Under the pieces are notes generated by a model. The model made no database searches. It saw only the letters and a program-made list of their open reading frames with translations, and was not told where the DNA came from. From positions 1-64,000 of the forward strand of contig JANUSC010000376.1 in the NCBI GenBank assembly GCA_025200525.1: a stretch of 64,000 nt of DNA, written 5' to 3'. Position numbers and translations under genes: made by a program. This stretch comes from Camellia lanceoleosa. Taxonomy: Eukaryota > Streptophyta > Magnoliopsida > Ericales > Theaceae. Position 1 is the stretch's first letter. Each line of letters opens with the position of its first letter. This document shows positions 22,570 to 33,930 of the stretch, piece by piece.

Positions 22570-23147
22570 TGGCACCCCGAAATTTTAGTTTACCAGTTTT
22601 AAACTCTGTATTCTCTCTCTCTTTCTTTTTCAGTGTGTTCCACTTTCATCTTCCATATTTGAAGTAATATAATATACGTTTGGTACTGATTGTAAGTATT
22701 TCTTTCTGTATTTCTTTTATGTATATACGTATATCAAATTGCTATTTTGAATGAATTGTTAGATTTTTATAAATTAAGAAAAAATAATATTGAATATTAT
22801 CTATCTATCGCCTAATGATGCTTACCATCTCCGGGAATTAGAAAAGTGTAAAGATAAAATAATTCAAGTCTAGAACCAACTTAACGGCAGTTGCCTTTTT
22901 CTGACTATTGACCTCCCCTTCACTGATAAATCACGAGACCATAAATGGAATAATTAGGGTAAAATAAAATAAAGCGTAATGAATAATATTCTTGGTTTTG
23001 TGCTTAATGATGGTTAGAAACGGTCTTAGGTTTAGTGGGACATCACCCAAGTCGCGTGAAATTCGATCATTAGCGATGATTACGGTTAGGACCTTTGACT
23101 TAATAAACCGTTGGCGGGCGTGCTAGCTTTAACTTTGTGTCAAGCAC
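22570..23147 (+). other. Pararetroviral leader / intergenic region
   Basis: About 580 bp without a convincing gene, between the TATA box and the right end of the insert. It would be the first part of the pregenomic RNA leader and continues, in the circular genome, into the primer site at the left end. It holds short ATG-started frames, as such leaders usually do, and two overlapping AATAAA words. It ends TTTGTGTCAAGCAC, like the left end of the insert. Confidence 0.65.
22963..22973 (+). terminator. Putative pararetroviral polyadenylation signal
   Basis: AATAAAATAAA gives two overlapping AATAAA words about 390 bp after the presumed start site. Plant pararetroviruses place their poly(A) signal downstream of the start so that the RNA is terminally redundant, and this fits. 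Confidence 0.5.
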
Positions 23148-26100
23148 GATCTTTGTGCTTGAAGAAAAAAAGCATCCATAAGGAAATTTGGATCAATGGA
23201 GTCTTCTCCGATGGTCCTCTGCGGGCATTGAGTAAAATAATTTGGTGAGAAGTCTTTTATTTGTTTTGAAAAATGTTTTGTTTTCAATTTTACTCCTTAA
23301 TTTATCTGTTGAATTTTTTTTCTAGATGTTCAAATTCACATTTAAGTGTTTAAATATTATTTTTTGTCTATATATTCAAAAATCCTGACTATCTGTTCAA
23401 TTTTTTTTCCCTATCTGTGCAGATTTGTCTAGATTTTATTATCAGTTCAATTTTAATCTCTTATCTGTTCAACAAACCAGTCACAATCTTCAATTTATTT
23501 CTATCTGTTCAATTTTATTATCTGTTGAAATACATCAAACCAGGATCTGTTGCAATTTTTCTTTCTCTCTCTCTTGTTCTTTCTCTCTATCTGTTGGAAT
23601 TCTTTCACAAATATAATCCAGTATATATATATATATGTTCTATTTTTTTATTATTATTTCTATCTGCTTAATTTTTAATTTTTTTTAGGTTCATTTACAA
23701 CTATCTGCTGCAATTTGTTTCATCATACAACAACAACAAAGATCAAAAACTTAAAAAAATAAAAAAGGATGGGAAATTAGATCTGTGTGCATGAAGAAAA
23801 AAAACTGTCCATAAGGAGTTGGATGAATGGAGTCTTCTTCTCCGATGGTCCTCTGCAGGCATTGAGTAAAATAATTTGGTGAGAAGTCTTTTTATTTGTT
23901 TTGAAAAATGTTTTCTTTTCAATTTTACTCCTTAATTTATCTGTTGAATTTTTTTTCTATATGTTCAAATTTTCATTTAAGTGTTTAATTATTATTTTTT
24001 TGTCTATATATTCAAAAATCTTGACTATCTGTTCAATTTTTTTCCCTATCTGTGCAAATTTTTGTCTAGATTTTATTATCAGTTCAATTTTAATCTCTTA
24101 TCTGTTCAACAAACCAGTCACAATCTTCAATTTATTTCTATCTGTTCAATTTTATTATCTGTTGAAATACATCAAACCAGGATCTGTTGCAATCTTTCTT
24201 TCTCTCTCTCTTGTTCTTTCTCTCTATCTGTTGGAATTCTTTCACAAATATAATCCAGTATATATATATCTGTTCTATTTTTTTATTATTATTTCTATCT
24301 GCTTAATTTTTAATTTTTTTTAGGTTCATTTACAACTATCTGCTGCAATTTATTTCATCATACAACAACAACAAAGATCAAAAACTTAAAAAAATAAAAA
24401 AGGAGGGGAAATTGGATCTGTGTGCATAAAGAAAAAAAAAACTGTCCATAAGGAGTTGGATGAATAGAGTCTTCTTCTCCGATGGTCCTCTGCAGGCATT
24501 GAGTAAAATAATTTGTTGTAAAATCTTTTTATTTGTTATGAAAGTTGTTTTGTTTTCAATTTTACTCCTTAATTTATCTGTTCAATTTTTTTTTCTATAT
24601 GTTCAAATTTACATTTAAGTGTTTAATTATAATTTTTTTGTCTATATATTCAAAAATCTTGACTATCTGTTCAATTTTTTTCCCTATCTGTGCAAATTTT
24701 TGTCTAGATCTTATTATCAGTTCAATTTTAATCACTTATCTATTCAAATATCTATCCAAAATTTCTTATCCGTTGAACAAACCAGTTACAATCTTAAATT
24801 TATTTCTATCTGTTCAATTTTATTATCTGTTGAAATACACCAAACCAAGATCTGTTGCAATCTTTCTTTCTCTCTCTCTTGTTCTTTCTCTCTATCTGTT
24901 GAAATTCTTTCTCAAATATAACCTAGTATATATATATATATATCTGTTCTATTTTTTATTATTATTTCTATCTGCTTAATTTTTAATTTTTTTTGGTTCA
25001 TTTACAACTATCTGTTGCAATTTGTTTCATCATACAACAACAAGGATCAACAACTCAAAAAAAAAAAAAAAAAAAAGAGAAGAAATTGCATCTGTGTGCT
25101 TGAAGAAAAAAAACTGTCCATAAGGAGCTGGATCAATGGATCTTCTCCTCCGATGGTCCTTTGCGAAAGACGTTTTGTTTTCAATTTTACTCCTTAATTT
25201 ATTTGTTAAATTTTTTTTTCTATATGTTCAAGTTTAGATTTAAGTGTTTAATTATTATTTTTTCGTCAGTATATTCAAAAAATCTTGACTATTTGTTCAA
25301 TTTTTTTCCCTATCTGTGTAAATTTTTGTCTAGATTTTGTTATATTTAGTTCAATTTTACTCTCTTATCTGTTCACATATCCATCCAAAATTTGTTATCT
25401 GTTCAACAGACCAGTCACAATCTTCAATTTATTTCTATCTGTTCAATTTTATTATCTGTTGAAATACACTAAACCAGGATCTGTCGCAATCTTTCTTTCT
25501 CTCTCTCTTGTTCTTTCTCTCTATATGTTGAAATTCTTTTCCAAATATAATCCAGTATATATATATATATATCCGTTCTATTTTTTATTATTATTTCTAT
25601 CTGCTTAATTTTTATTTTATTTTTTTGGTTCATTTAAAACTATCTGTTGCAATTTGTTTCACCATACAACAACAACAAAGATCAAAAACTTAAATAAAAA
25701 AAAAAAAAAAGGACGAGAAATTGGATCTGGGTGCTTGAAGAAAAAAAACTGTCCATAAGGAGCTGGATTAATGGAGTCTTCTCCTCTGATGGTCCTCTGC
25801 AGGCATTGAGTAAAATAATTTGGTGTGAAATCTTTTTATTTGTTTTGAAAGTTGTTTTGTTTTCAATTTTACTCCTTAATTTATGTGTTCAATTTTTTTT
25901 TACTATATCTTTAAATTTACATTTAAGTGTTTAATTATAATTTTTTTGCCTATATATTCAAAAATCTTGACTACCTGTTCAATTTTTTTCCCTATCTGTG
26001 CAAATTTTTGTCTAGATTTTATTATCAATTCAATTTTAATCTCTTATCTGTTCAAATATCTATCCAAAATTTCTTATCCGTTGAACAAACCAGTCACAGT

Positions 26101-29100
26101 CTTCAATTTATTTCTATCTGTTCAATTTTATAATCTGTTGAAATACACCAAACCAGGATCTGTTGCAATCTTTCTTTCTTTCTTTCTGTTGAAATTATTT
26201 CTCAAATATTATCCAGTATATATATATATGTTCTATTTTTTATTAATCTTATTTCTATTTGCTTAATTTTTAATTTTTTTTTTGTTTCATTTACAACTAT
26301 CTGTTGCAATTTGTTTCATCATACAACAACAACAAAGATCAACAACTTAAAAAAAGCGGTAGAAATTGGATCGTGTACTTGAAGAAAAAAAAATGTCCAT
26401 AAGGTCTTTGGATTAATGGAGTCTTCTCATTGATGGTCCTCTGCAGGCATTGAGTATAATATATTGGTGAGAAGTTTTTATATTTGTTATGAGATACGTT
26501 CTGTTTTCAATTTTCCTCCTTAATTTATCTGTTCAATTTTTTTTTCTATATGTTCAAATTTACAATTAAGTGTTTAATTATAATTTTTTGTCTATATATT
26601 AAAAAATCTTGACTATCTGTTCAATTTTTTCCCTATCGTGCAAATTTTTGTCTAGATTGTATTATCGATTCAATTTTAATCTCTTATCTGTTCAAATATC
26701 GATCCAAAATTTCTTATCCGTTGAACAAACCAGTCACAATCTTAAATTTATTTCTATCTGTTCAATTTTATTATCTGTTGAAATACACCAAACCAAGATC
26801 TGTTGCAATCTTTCTTTCTCTCTCTCTTGTTCTTTCTCTCTATCTGTTGAAATTCTTTCTTAAATATAATCCAGTATATATACATATATCTGTTCTATTT
26901 TTTATTATTATTTCTATCTGCTTAATTTTTAATTTTTTTTGGTTCATTTACAACTATGTGTTGCAATTTGTTTCATCATACAACAACAACAAAGATCAAC
27001 AACTTAAAAAAGAAAAAAAAAAGAGGTGAAATTGGATCGGTGTGCTTGAGGAAAAAAAGCATCCATAAGTGCATTTGGATCAATGGAGTCTTCTCCTCAG
27101 ATGGTTCTCTGCGGTATTGAGTAAAATAATGCGGTGTGAAGTCTTTTTATTTGTTTTGCAAGTCGTTTTGTTTTCAATTTTACGCCTTAATTTATCTGTT
27201 GAATTTTTTTTTTCTATATGTTCAAGTTTACATTTAAGTGTTTAATTATTATTTTTTTGTCAGTATATTCAAAAATCTTGACTATCTGTACAATTTTTTT
27301 CCCTATCTGTGTAAATTTTTGTCTAGATTTTATTATATTTAGTTCAATTTTAATCTCTTATCTGTTCAAATATCCATCCAAAATTTCTTATCTATGCAAC
27401 AGACCAGTCACAATCTTCAATTTATTTCTATCTGTTCAATTTTAATATCTGTTGAAATACACTAAACCAGGATCTGTTGCAATCTTTCTTTCTTTCTCTC
27501 TCTCTCTCGTTCTTTCGCTCTATATGTTGAAATTATTTTCCAAATATAATCCAGTATATATATATATATCCGTTCTATTTTTTATTATTATTTCTATCTG
27601 GTTAATTTTTAATTTTTTTTTGGTTCATTTACAACAATCTGTTGCAATTTGTTTCATCATACAACAAAAACGAAGATCAACAACTTAAAAAAAAAAAAAA
27701 AAAAAAAAAAAAAGTGGAGAAATTGGATCTGTGTGCTTGAAGAAAAAAAATTGTCCATAAGGAGCTGGATCAATGGAGTCTTCTCCTCCGATGGTCCTCT
27801 GCAGGCATTGAGTAAAATAATTTGGTGTGAAATCTTTTTATTTGTTTTGAAAGTTGTTTTGTTTTCAATTTTACTCCTTAATTTATCTGTTCAATTTTTT
27901 TTCAATATGTTTAAATTTACATTTAAGTGTTTAATTATAATTTTTTTGTCTATATATTCAAAAATCTTGACTATCTGTTCAATTTTTTTTCCCTATCAGT
28001 GCAAATTTTTGTCTAGATTTTATTATCAGTTCAATTTTAATCTCTTATCTGCTCAAATATCTATCCAAAATTTCTTATCCGTTGAACAAACCAGTCACAA
28101 TCTTCAATATATTTCTATCTGTTCAATTTTATTATCTGTTGAAATAGACTAAACCATAATCTGTTGCAATCTTTCTTTCTCTCTCTCTTGTTCTTTCTCT
28201 CTATCTGTTGAAATTCTTTCTCAAATATAATCTAGTATATATATATATATGTTCTATGTTTTATTATTATTTATATCTGCTTAATTTTTAATTTTTTTTT
28301 GTTTCATTTACAACTATCTGTTGCAATTTGTTTCATCATACAACAACAACAAAGATCAACAACTTAAAAAAAATGAGAAGAAATTGGATCTGTGTACTTG
28401 AAGAAAAAAAAAGCATCCATAAGGTCTTTGGATCAATGGAGTCTTCTCCTCCGTTGGTCCTCTGAGGCATTGAGTAAAATAATTTGGTGAGAAGTCTTTT
28501 TGTTTGTTATGAAAAGCATTTTGTTTTCTATTTTACTCCTTAATTTATCTGTTGAATTTTTTTTTCTATATGTTCAAATTACATTTAAGTGTTTAATTAT
28601 TATTTTTTTGTCTATATATTCAAAAATCTTGAATATCTGTTCAATTGTTTTCTTTATCTGTGCAAATTTACATCTAGATTTTATTATCAGTTCAATTTTA
28701 ATCTCTTATCTGTTATACAAACCAGTCACAATCTTCAATTTATTTCTATCTGTTCAATTTTATTATCTATTGAAATACATCAAACCAGGATCTGTTGCAA
28801 TCTTTCTTTCTCTCTCTCTCTCTTGTTCTTTCTCTCTATCTGTTGAAATTCTTTCTCAAATATAATCCAGTATATATATATATATATATATCCGTTCTAT
28901 TTTTTATTATTATTTCTATCTGCTTAATTTTTAATTTTTTTTAGTTCATTTACAACTATCTGTTGCAATTTGTTTCATCATACAACAACAACAAAGATAA
29001 ACAACTTAAAAAAAAAGAAAGGAGGAGAAATTGGATCTGTGTGCTTGAAGAAAAAAAACTGTCCATAAGGAGCTGGATCAATGGAGTCTTCTCCTCCGAT

Positions 29101-30842
29101 GGTCCTCTGCAGGCATTGAGTAAAATAATTTGGTGAGAAGTCTTTTTATTTGTTTTGAAAAATGTTTTGTTTTCAATTTTACTCCTTAATTTATCTGTTG
29201 AATTTTTTTTCTATATGTCCAAATTTACATTTAAGTGTTTAATTATTATTTTTTTGTCTATATATTCAAAAATCTTGACTATCTGTTCAATTTTTTCCCT
29301 ATCTGTGCAAATTTTTGTCTAGATTTTATTCTTAGTTCAATTTTAATCTCTTATGTGTTCAACAAACCAGTCACAATCTTCAATTTATTTCCATCAGTTC
29401 AATTTTATTATCTGTTGAAATACATCAAATCAGGATCTGCTGCAATCTTTCTTTCTCTCTCTCATGTTCTTTCTCCCTATCTGTTGAAATTCTTTCTCAA
29501 ATATGATCCAGTATATATATATATATATATCTGTTCTATTTTTGATTATTATTTTTATCTACTTAAATTTTAAATTTTTTTTTCTGGTCATATACAACTA
29601 TCTGTTGCAATTTGTTTCATCAGTCGGCAACAACAAAGATCAACAACTTTAAAAAAAAAAAAAAGGAGGAGAATTGGATCTGTAGCTTGAAGAAAAAAGC
29701 GTCCATAAATAAATTTGGATCAATGGAGTCTTCACCCCCGATGGTCCTCTGCAGGCATTGAGTAAAATAATTTAGCGAGAAGTCTTTTTATTTGTTTTGA
29801 AAAACGTTTTGTTTTCAATTTTACTCCTTAATTTATCTGTTGAATTTTTTTTTCTATACGTTCAAATTTACATTTAAGTTTTTCATTATTATTTTTTTGT
29901 CTATATATTCAAAAATCTTGATTATCTGTTCAATTTTGTTTCCCTATTTGTGCAAATTTTTCTATAGATTTTATTATCAGTTCAAGTTTTATCTCTTATC
30001 TGTTCAACAAACCAGTCACAATCTTCAATTTATTTATATCTGTTCAATTTTATTATCTGTTGAAATACATCAAACCAGGATCTGTTGCAATCTTTCTTTC
30101 TCTCTCTCTTGTTCTTTCTCTCTATCTGTTGAAATTCTTTCTCAAATATAATCCAGTATATATATATATATACATATCTGTTCTATTTTTTATTATTATT
30201 TCTATCTGCTTATTTTTTATTTATTTATTTTTTGGTTCATTTACAACTACCTGTTGCAATTTGTTTCATCATACAACAAAAACGAAGATCAACAACTTAA
30301 AAAAAAAAAAAGGAAAATTGGATACGTGTGAAGAAAAAAAGCATCCATAAGGAAATTTGGATCAATGGAGTCTTCTCCTCCGATGGTCCTCTGCAGGCAT
30401 TGAGTAAAATAATTTGCTGAGAAGTCTTTTAATTTTTTTGAAAAACGTTTTGTTTTCAATTTTACTCCTTAATTTATCTGTTGAATTTTTTTTTCTATAT
30501 GTTAAAATTTACATTTAAGTGTTTAATTATTTTTTTTTTGTCTATATTTTCCAAAATCTTGACTATCTGCTCAATTTTTTTTCCTTATCTGTGCAAATTT
30601 TTGTCTGGATTTTATTATCAGTTCAATTTTAATCTCTTATCTGTTCAAATATCTATTCAAAATTTCTTATCTGTTCAACAAACCAGTCACAATCTTCAAT
30701 TTATTTCTATCTGTTCAATTTTATTATCTGCTGAAATACACCAAACCAGTATCTATTGCAATCTTTCTTTCTCTCTCTCTCTTGTTCTTTCTCTATATCT
30801 ATTGAAATTCTTTCTCAAATATAATCCAGTATATATATATAT
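23148..30842 (+). repeat. AT-rich satellite, block II (about 12 units)
   Basis: Units start near 23225, 23859, 24496, 25165 (start deleted), 25803, 26447, 27113, 27805, 28467, 29113, 29755 and 30397. The block begins late in a unit, at GATCTTTGTGCTTGAAG, and ends in the TATATATA run, where E4 sequence follows. Two unit lengths exist, differing by about 30 bp (presence or absence of AATATCTATCCAAAATTTCTT plus one ATCTGTTCAA word). A-tracts vary from about 6 to 27 residues. Reading frames of up to 167 codons here are chance results of low complexity. Confidence 0.95.
24496..28466 (+). repeat. Three-unit higher-order repeat, two copies
   Basis: Unit types recur in fixed order. Type a has AATCTTAAATTTATTTC (24496 and 26447 units). 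Type b has TATATTTAGTTCAATTTTA and CAACAGACC (25165 and 27113 units). Type c has TGGTGTGAAATCTTTTTATTTG with GAAAGTTG (25803 and 27805 units). The two trimers are about 1.95 and 2.02 kb. The a-b order also appears at 1340/2018 and a-b-c at 45626/46296/46981. Confidence 0.75.
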
Positions 30843-31305
30843 GTCCGGTAAAGGCATTTCCTGCCTGCCACGCCTGCCACGCCTACCACCTCTTCCTCGT
30901 CCTGACATCCTAATAAAGATAACATAGAACATTAGATCATTCATAAGTGTGCCAAAACTACCCACTCACGTCCTAATGCATGGACAACAGTAATACACTT
31001 CACGTAAGCACATAAACACATAAGCACTTACGAATTTCATTTCCAGATAATGATAGTCGGCGTTACTAGAGTTAGGTTAGAAAGCGGCATTGATCAAGTG
31101 CTTTTCCAACAAGACTCCTAGAAACCCAAGGATCCAATAAACATCCTAGAAATTAAATCCCATACCCAAATAATCACGTAAACATGTTATCACATAAGCA
31201 CATAGCATGTTACACTACATCTCGTCTCTATCAGCGAGACAAACCCATTGTGATTCTAATCACTTCCCCGTGCCAAAGTATTGAACGATGCGCTCGATAC
31301 CAAGT
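30843..31305 (-). repeat. Extra copy of E4 leader and gag start beyond the 3' LTR
   Basis: It matches 38288-38755, including the AAGGCATTTCCTGCC and ATGTTATCACATAAGCAC blocks and the primer site, which reads CGCTCGATACCAAG here against CGCTCTGATACCAAG in the other copy. It shows that the LTR at 31306 is followed, in element direction, by a second internal region, now cut at the satellite. Confidence 0.88.
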
Positions 31306-33453
31306 TATGCGCCCTCAAAATAATAACATTAAACCCATCAATTAAACATGCATTGATATAATAAAAATCCATATTCTTCTATTTATCGAACAATTCATTA
31401 CAAAAGGTATTACATGTTAACAACAAAAGCAAATGCCCTAAGGGCTTCTGACTTTCAAGTTAACACTTGGTTACAAAAAGAGCTCTAGCTCGAATACACA
31501 TTAAGCCCTTGGCTTGAATCTACATGTAATACATCAAAGATAAATAGGCGACAAAAAGTCCGTCGCCTCTAGCCTCCCAAGCTATGTCCTTGGAGGTGGC
31601 ATGCTACATGCACGAGAATGATGTTCCCATATAGGGTGAGCCCACCCAGTAGAAATATACTAAACCGATTATGAATAATGACTAAAAGATTAACGGTTGA
31701 TAGATGGTCAACACTTTTACATTCTTTCATAACATATTACAATTCAAGACATTCAAGTCTATGTTTCCTTTCATTTTCCATTTCTTTCCTTTCAATTATC
31801 AATACATAATCGGGCTCGGCGGCCAACAACTCATATGAGATAGGAACTCATACTAAACACTTTCCATTTCAACATAGATAAACATATTAGTTATATCAAT
31901 ACATCCACAGATAAGCATACAAGCTATATCACATTTCCAAGACAAGCATATGAGTTGTATCTATATTTCTCAAGACAAGCATATGGTGTATCTTCACTTC
32001 TCTAGACAAGCATATGGTGTGTCTCACGGAGTTCATCCCTATCTCTTCCCAACACTAACGGTTTAGAGGTACATCCCCATCTTCCCTAAACCATGAGTAC
32101 ATCCCCATCTCCTCCTCTACACATAATGCATATAAACACATTGGTTCTATATATACAATCAATCAATACACAAATTAATGTATTCTTTCTATCGTCATAC
32201 TCAATGACACATTCCTGATTAGTTTTAGTTTGCCTAATCATCATGCATTGTCTACAACAATCACGACTATCCTCCAAATAGCCCAAGCGATTATTTCTAT
32301 CTGAAAATAAATGCACAAATGGATATATAATCAACATTTCAATTCGGTGGTGATAAATAATCTAACTACACCCTTTTATACTTTATACTTCCAATCTCAA
32401 CATTTCCAATTCCATTCCTCATTTCTCACAATTAATTATACCAATTAATTAAACAATGTAATTATAGCATTTTCCATAATTCATATTGTAAGGTTCCATT
32501 TTCAACAATGATTCCACATTAATCTCATTTCTCTATGCTAAACATTCATATAGGTTTATTTTAAATAAAACCCCAACTTTTACAAAATTGCATAAAAGCC
32601 CCAAACTTTCTCAAAATTACACAACTATCCAACATATCAAAATGCTAAAATTTAAAGACAAAATCCATAAGAGGAGTAGGGTATCCCTACCTCGAAGTTT
32701 GAGCCAAAAAGGAGATGAAGACCAGCGACCCGTGCTCCAAATCCAAATATTTTCGATTAAAAGCGAAGCCCTCGTCAACCTCTATCTTTTTAACAAAGCA
32801 CTTAGGGTAGGAAATGACCTAGGTAGATCAAATCTTAGAGAGAGAAATTCTAGAGTGAGAGGCTCTCGGATTTAGGGTTAGGAAGTCAAAAGTTTTGAAA
32901 AAGTGAATTGAAATCGCTTCTTTGTCTGTTGATGAAGGCAGGCTCGCTCGGCGAAGGCACCTTTCGCTCGGCGACCAGACACAAAACACTTCGCTCGAGC
33001 CAAAACGGCCTTGCTCGAGCCAACAACCAAGCTTGCGGCGACCAACTCCTCGCTCGGCGAAGGACGAACAGATCGCTCGGCGAAGAAAAGCTCGCTCGAG
33101 CCAAAATTCGATGTTGAGTCCAAGTACCAGGTGCAATCGCTCGCTCGAGCGAAGCCCCCCTGGCTCGACCCACCAGAGACAAAAACGCAACTCTTGCTCG
33201 GCGACCAAACCACAGCTCGGCGAAGAACAAAAAACGGCTTCGCTCGGCGACCAACTCCTCGCTCGGCGAGGTCCAAAAATCTGGACAACTACTCTTTGTT
33301 CCCAACACAACCAACCTGTAACAAACCTGCCCAACACATCCTATAGTTCAAAAACAAGGTATGACAGGATGTAAGCAAGACAACAATGAACTACTAACAT
33401 CCACGGACACATGTCCAGATCACTGTACAACAAGGGTAAACAGGATCGCTATA
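31306..33453 (-). repeat. E4 3' LTR (left copy)
   Basis: It matches the right LTR over its length but is about 65 bp shorter, with losses at CAG/CTG sites. For example, CCTGGCTCAGAAACTGGCC in the right copy is CGGGCTCGGCGGCC here. On the minus strand it starts TATAGCGATCC, as the right copy does, so the non-standard TA start is shared. The distorted palindrome cluster is at 32938-33275. The frames on both strands across that cluster are not considered genes. Confidence 0.88.
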
Positions 33454-33930
33454 ACCTCCCCTTAAGAATTTAGTCCCCAAAATTAAAAACAAGTTTTTAA
33501 AATAGGTTTTCTCCATTTCAAACAATGTTATACTACAACATTCAACAATTCAACCCATTCTGGGTCATTCTTCTCTTATTAAGAGGCATTTCACAATATA
33601 TACATATTTCAAAGTGCATCTATAACATGCATTTCCTTTCCATTTTCCAACCATTCTCAACATGCATGGTTTTATAATTCATATCATAATTAACATTCAT
33701 GATATATCTCGGTTCTATAATATAGTCAACATATGCAATATTATACTCAACTCCCACATCAAGGCAAGTTCTACAATACTTCCTTAAACCAAAACATATA
33801 CCATGTTTTACAACTTAAGACACAAACAATGTTCTTAAAGTTCAACAAGATTACAAGTTTCAATACATGATTACAAATCAACAAACAAGTCAGGATATTT
33901 CTCGCGGACTTCCAACTCACGTTCCCAAGT
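33454..33930 (-). other. E4 polypurine tract and 3' untranslated region
   Basis: On the minus strand CTTAAGGGGAGGT (33466-33454) abuts the LTR start, as a plus-strand primer should. The remaining 460 bp up to the end of Pol are AT-rich and I see no gene in them. Confidence 0.75.

Larger units (their letters stand above)
2707..23147 (+). mobile_element. Endogenous pararetrovirus, Caulimoviridae (florendovirus-like), interrupted by nested LTR elements
   Basis: The viral parts are 2707-3932 and 16746-23147, about 7.6 kb together, within the usual 7-9 kb of this family. The order is initiator-Met primer site, movement-protein region, coat protein with CCHC finger, protease, reverse transcriptase, RNase H, a second ORF, a TATA promoter and a leader. 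There is no integrase. The left end (TGTATCAAGCAC at 2710-2721) and the right end (TGTGTCAAGCAC just before 23148) nearly match, so the circular genome was opened near its primer site and kept about 12 bp of overlap. Satellite flanks both sides. ORF1 followed by a separate ORF2 fits florendoviruses better than petuviruses (family knowledge). Every coding part has frameshifts or stops. The lineage is inferred. Confidence 0.85.

Noticed and set aside
23901..24323. Open frames of 60-167 codons in the satellite, rich in Phe, Leu, Ile and Tyr, resembling small membrane proteins
   Set aside because: They recur in several frames in every unit, start and stop with unit indels, and follow from AT-rich, T-tract sequence. 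They have no conserved residues beyond the repeat.
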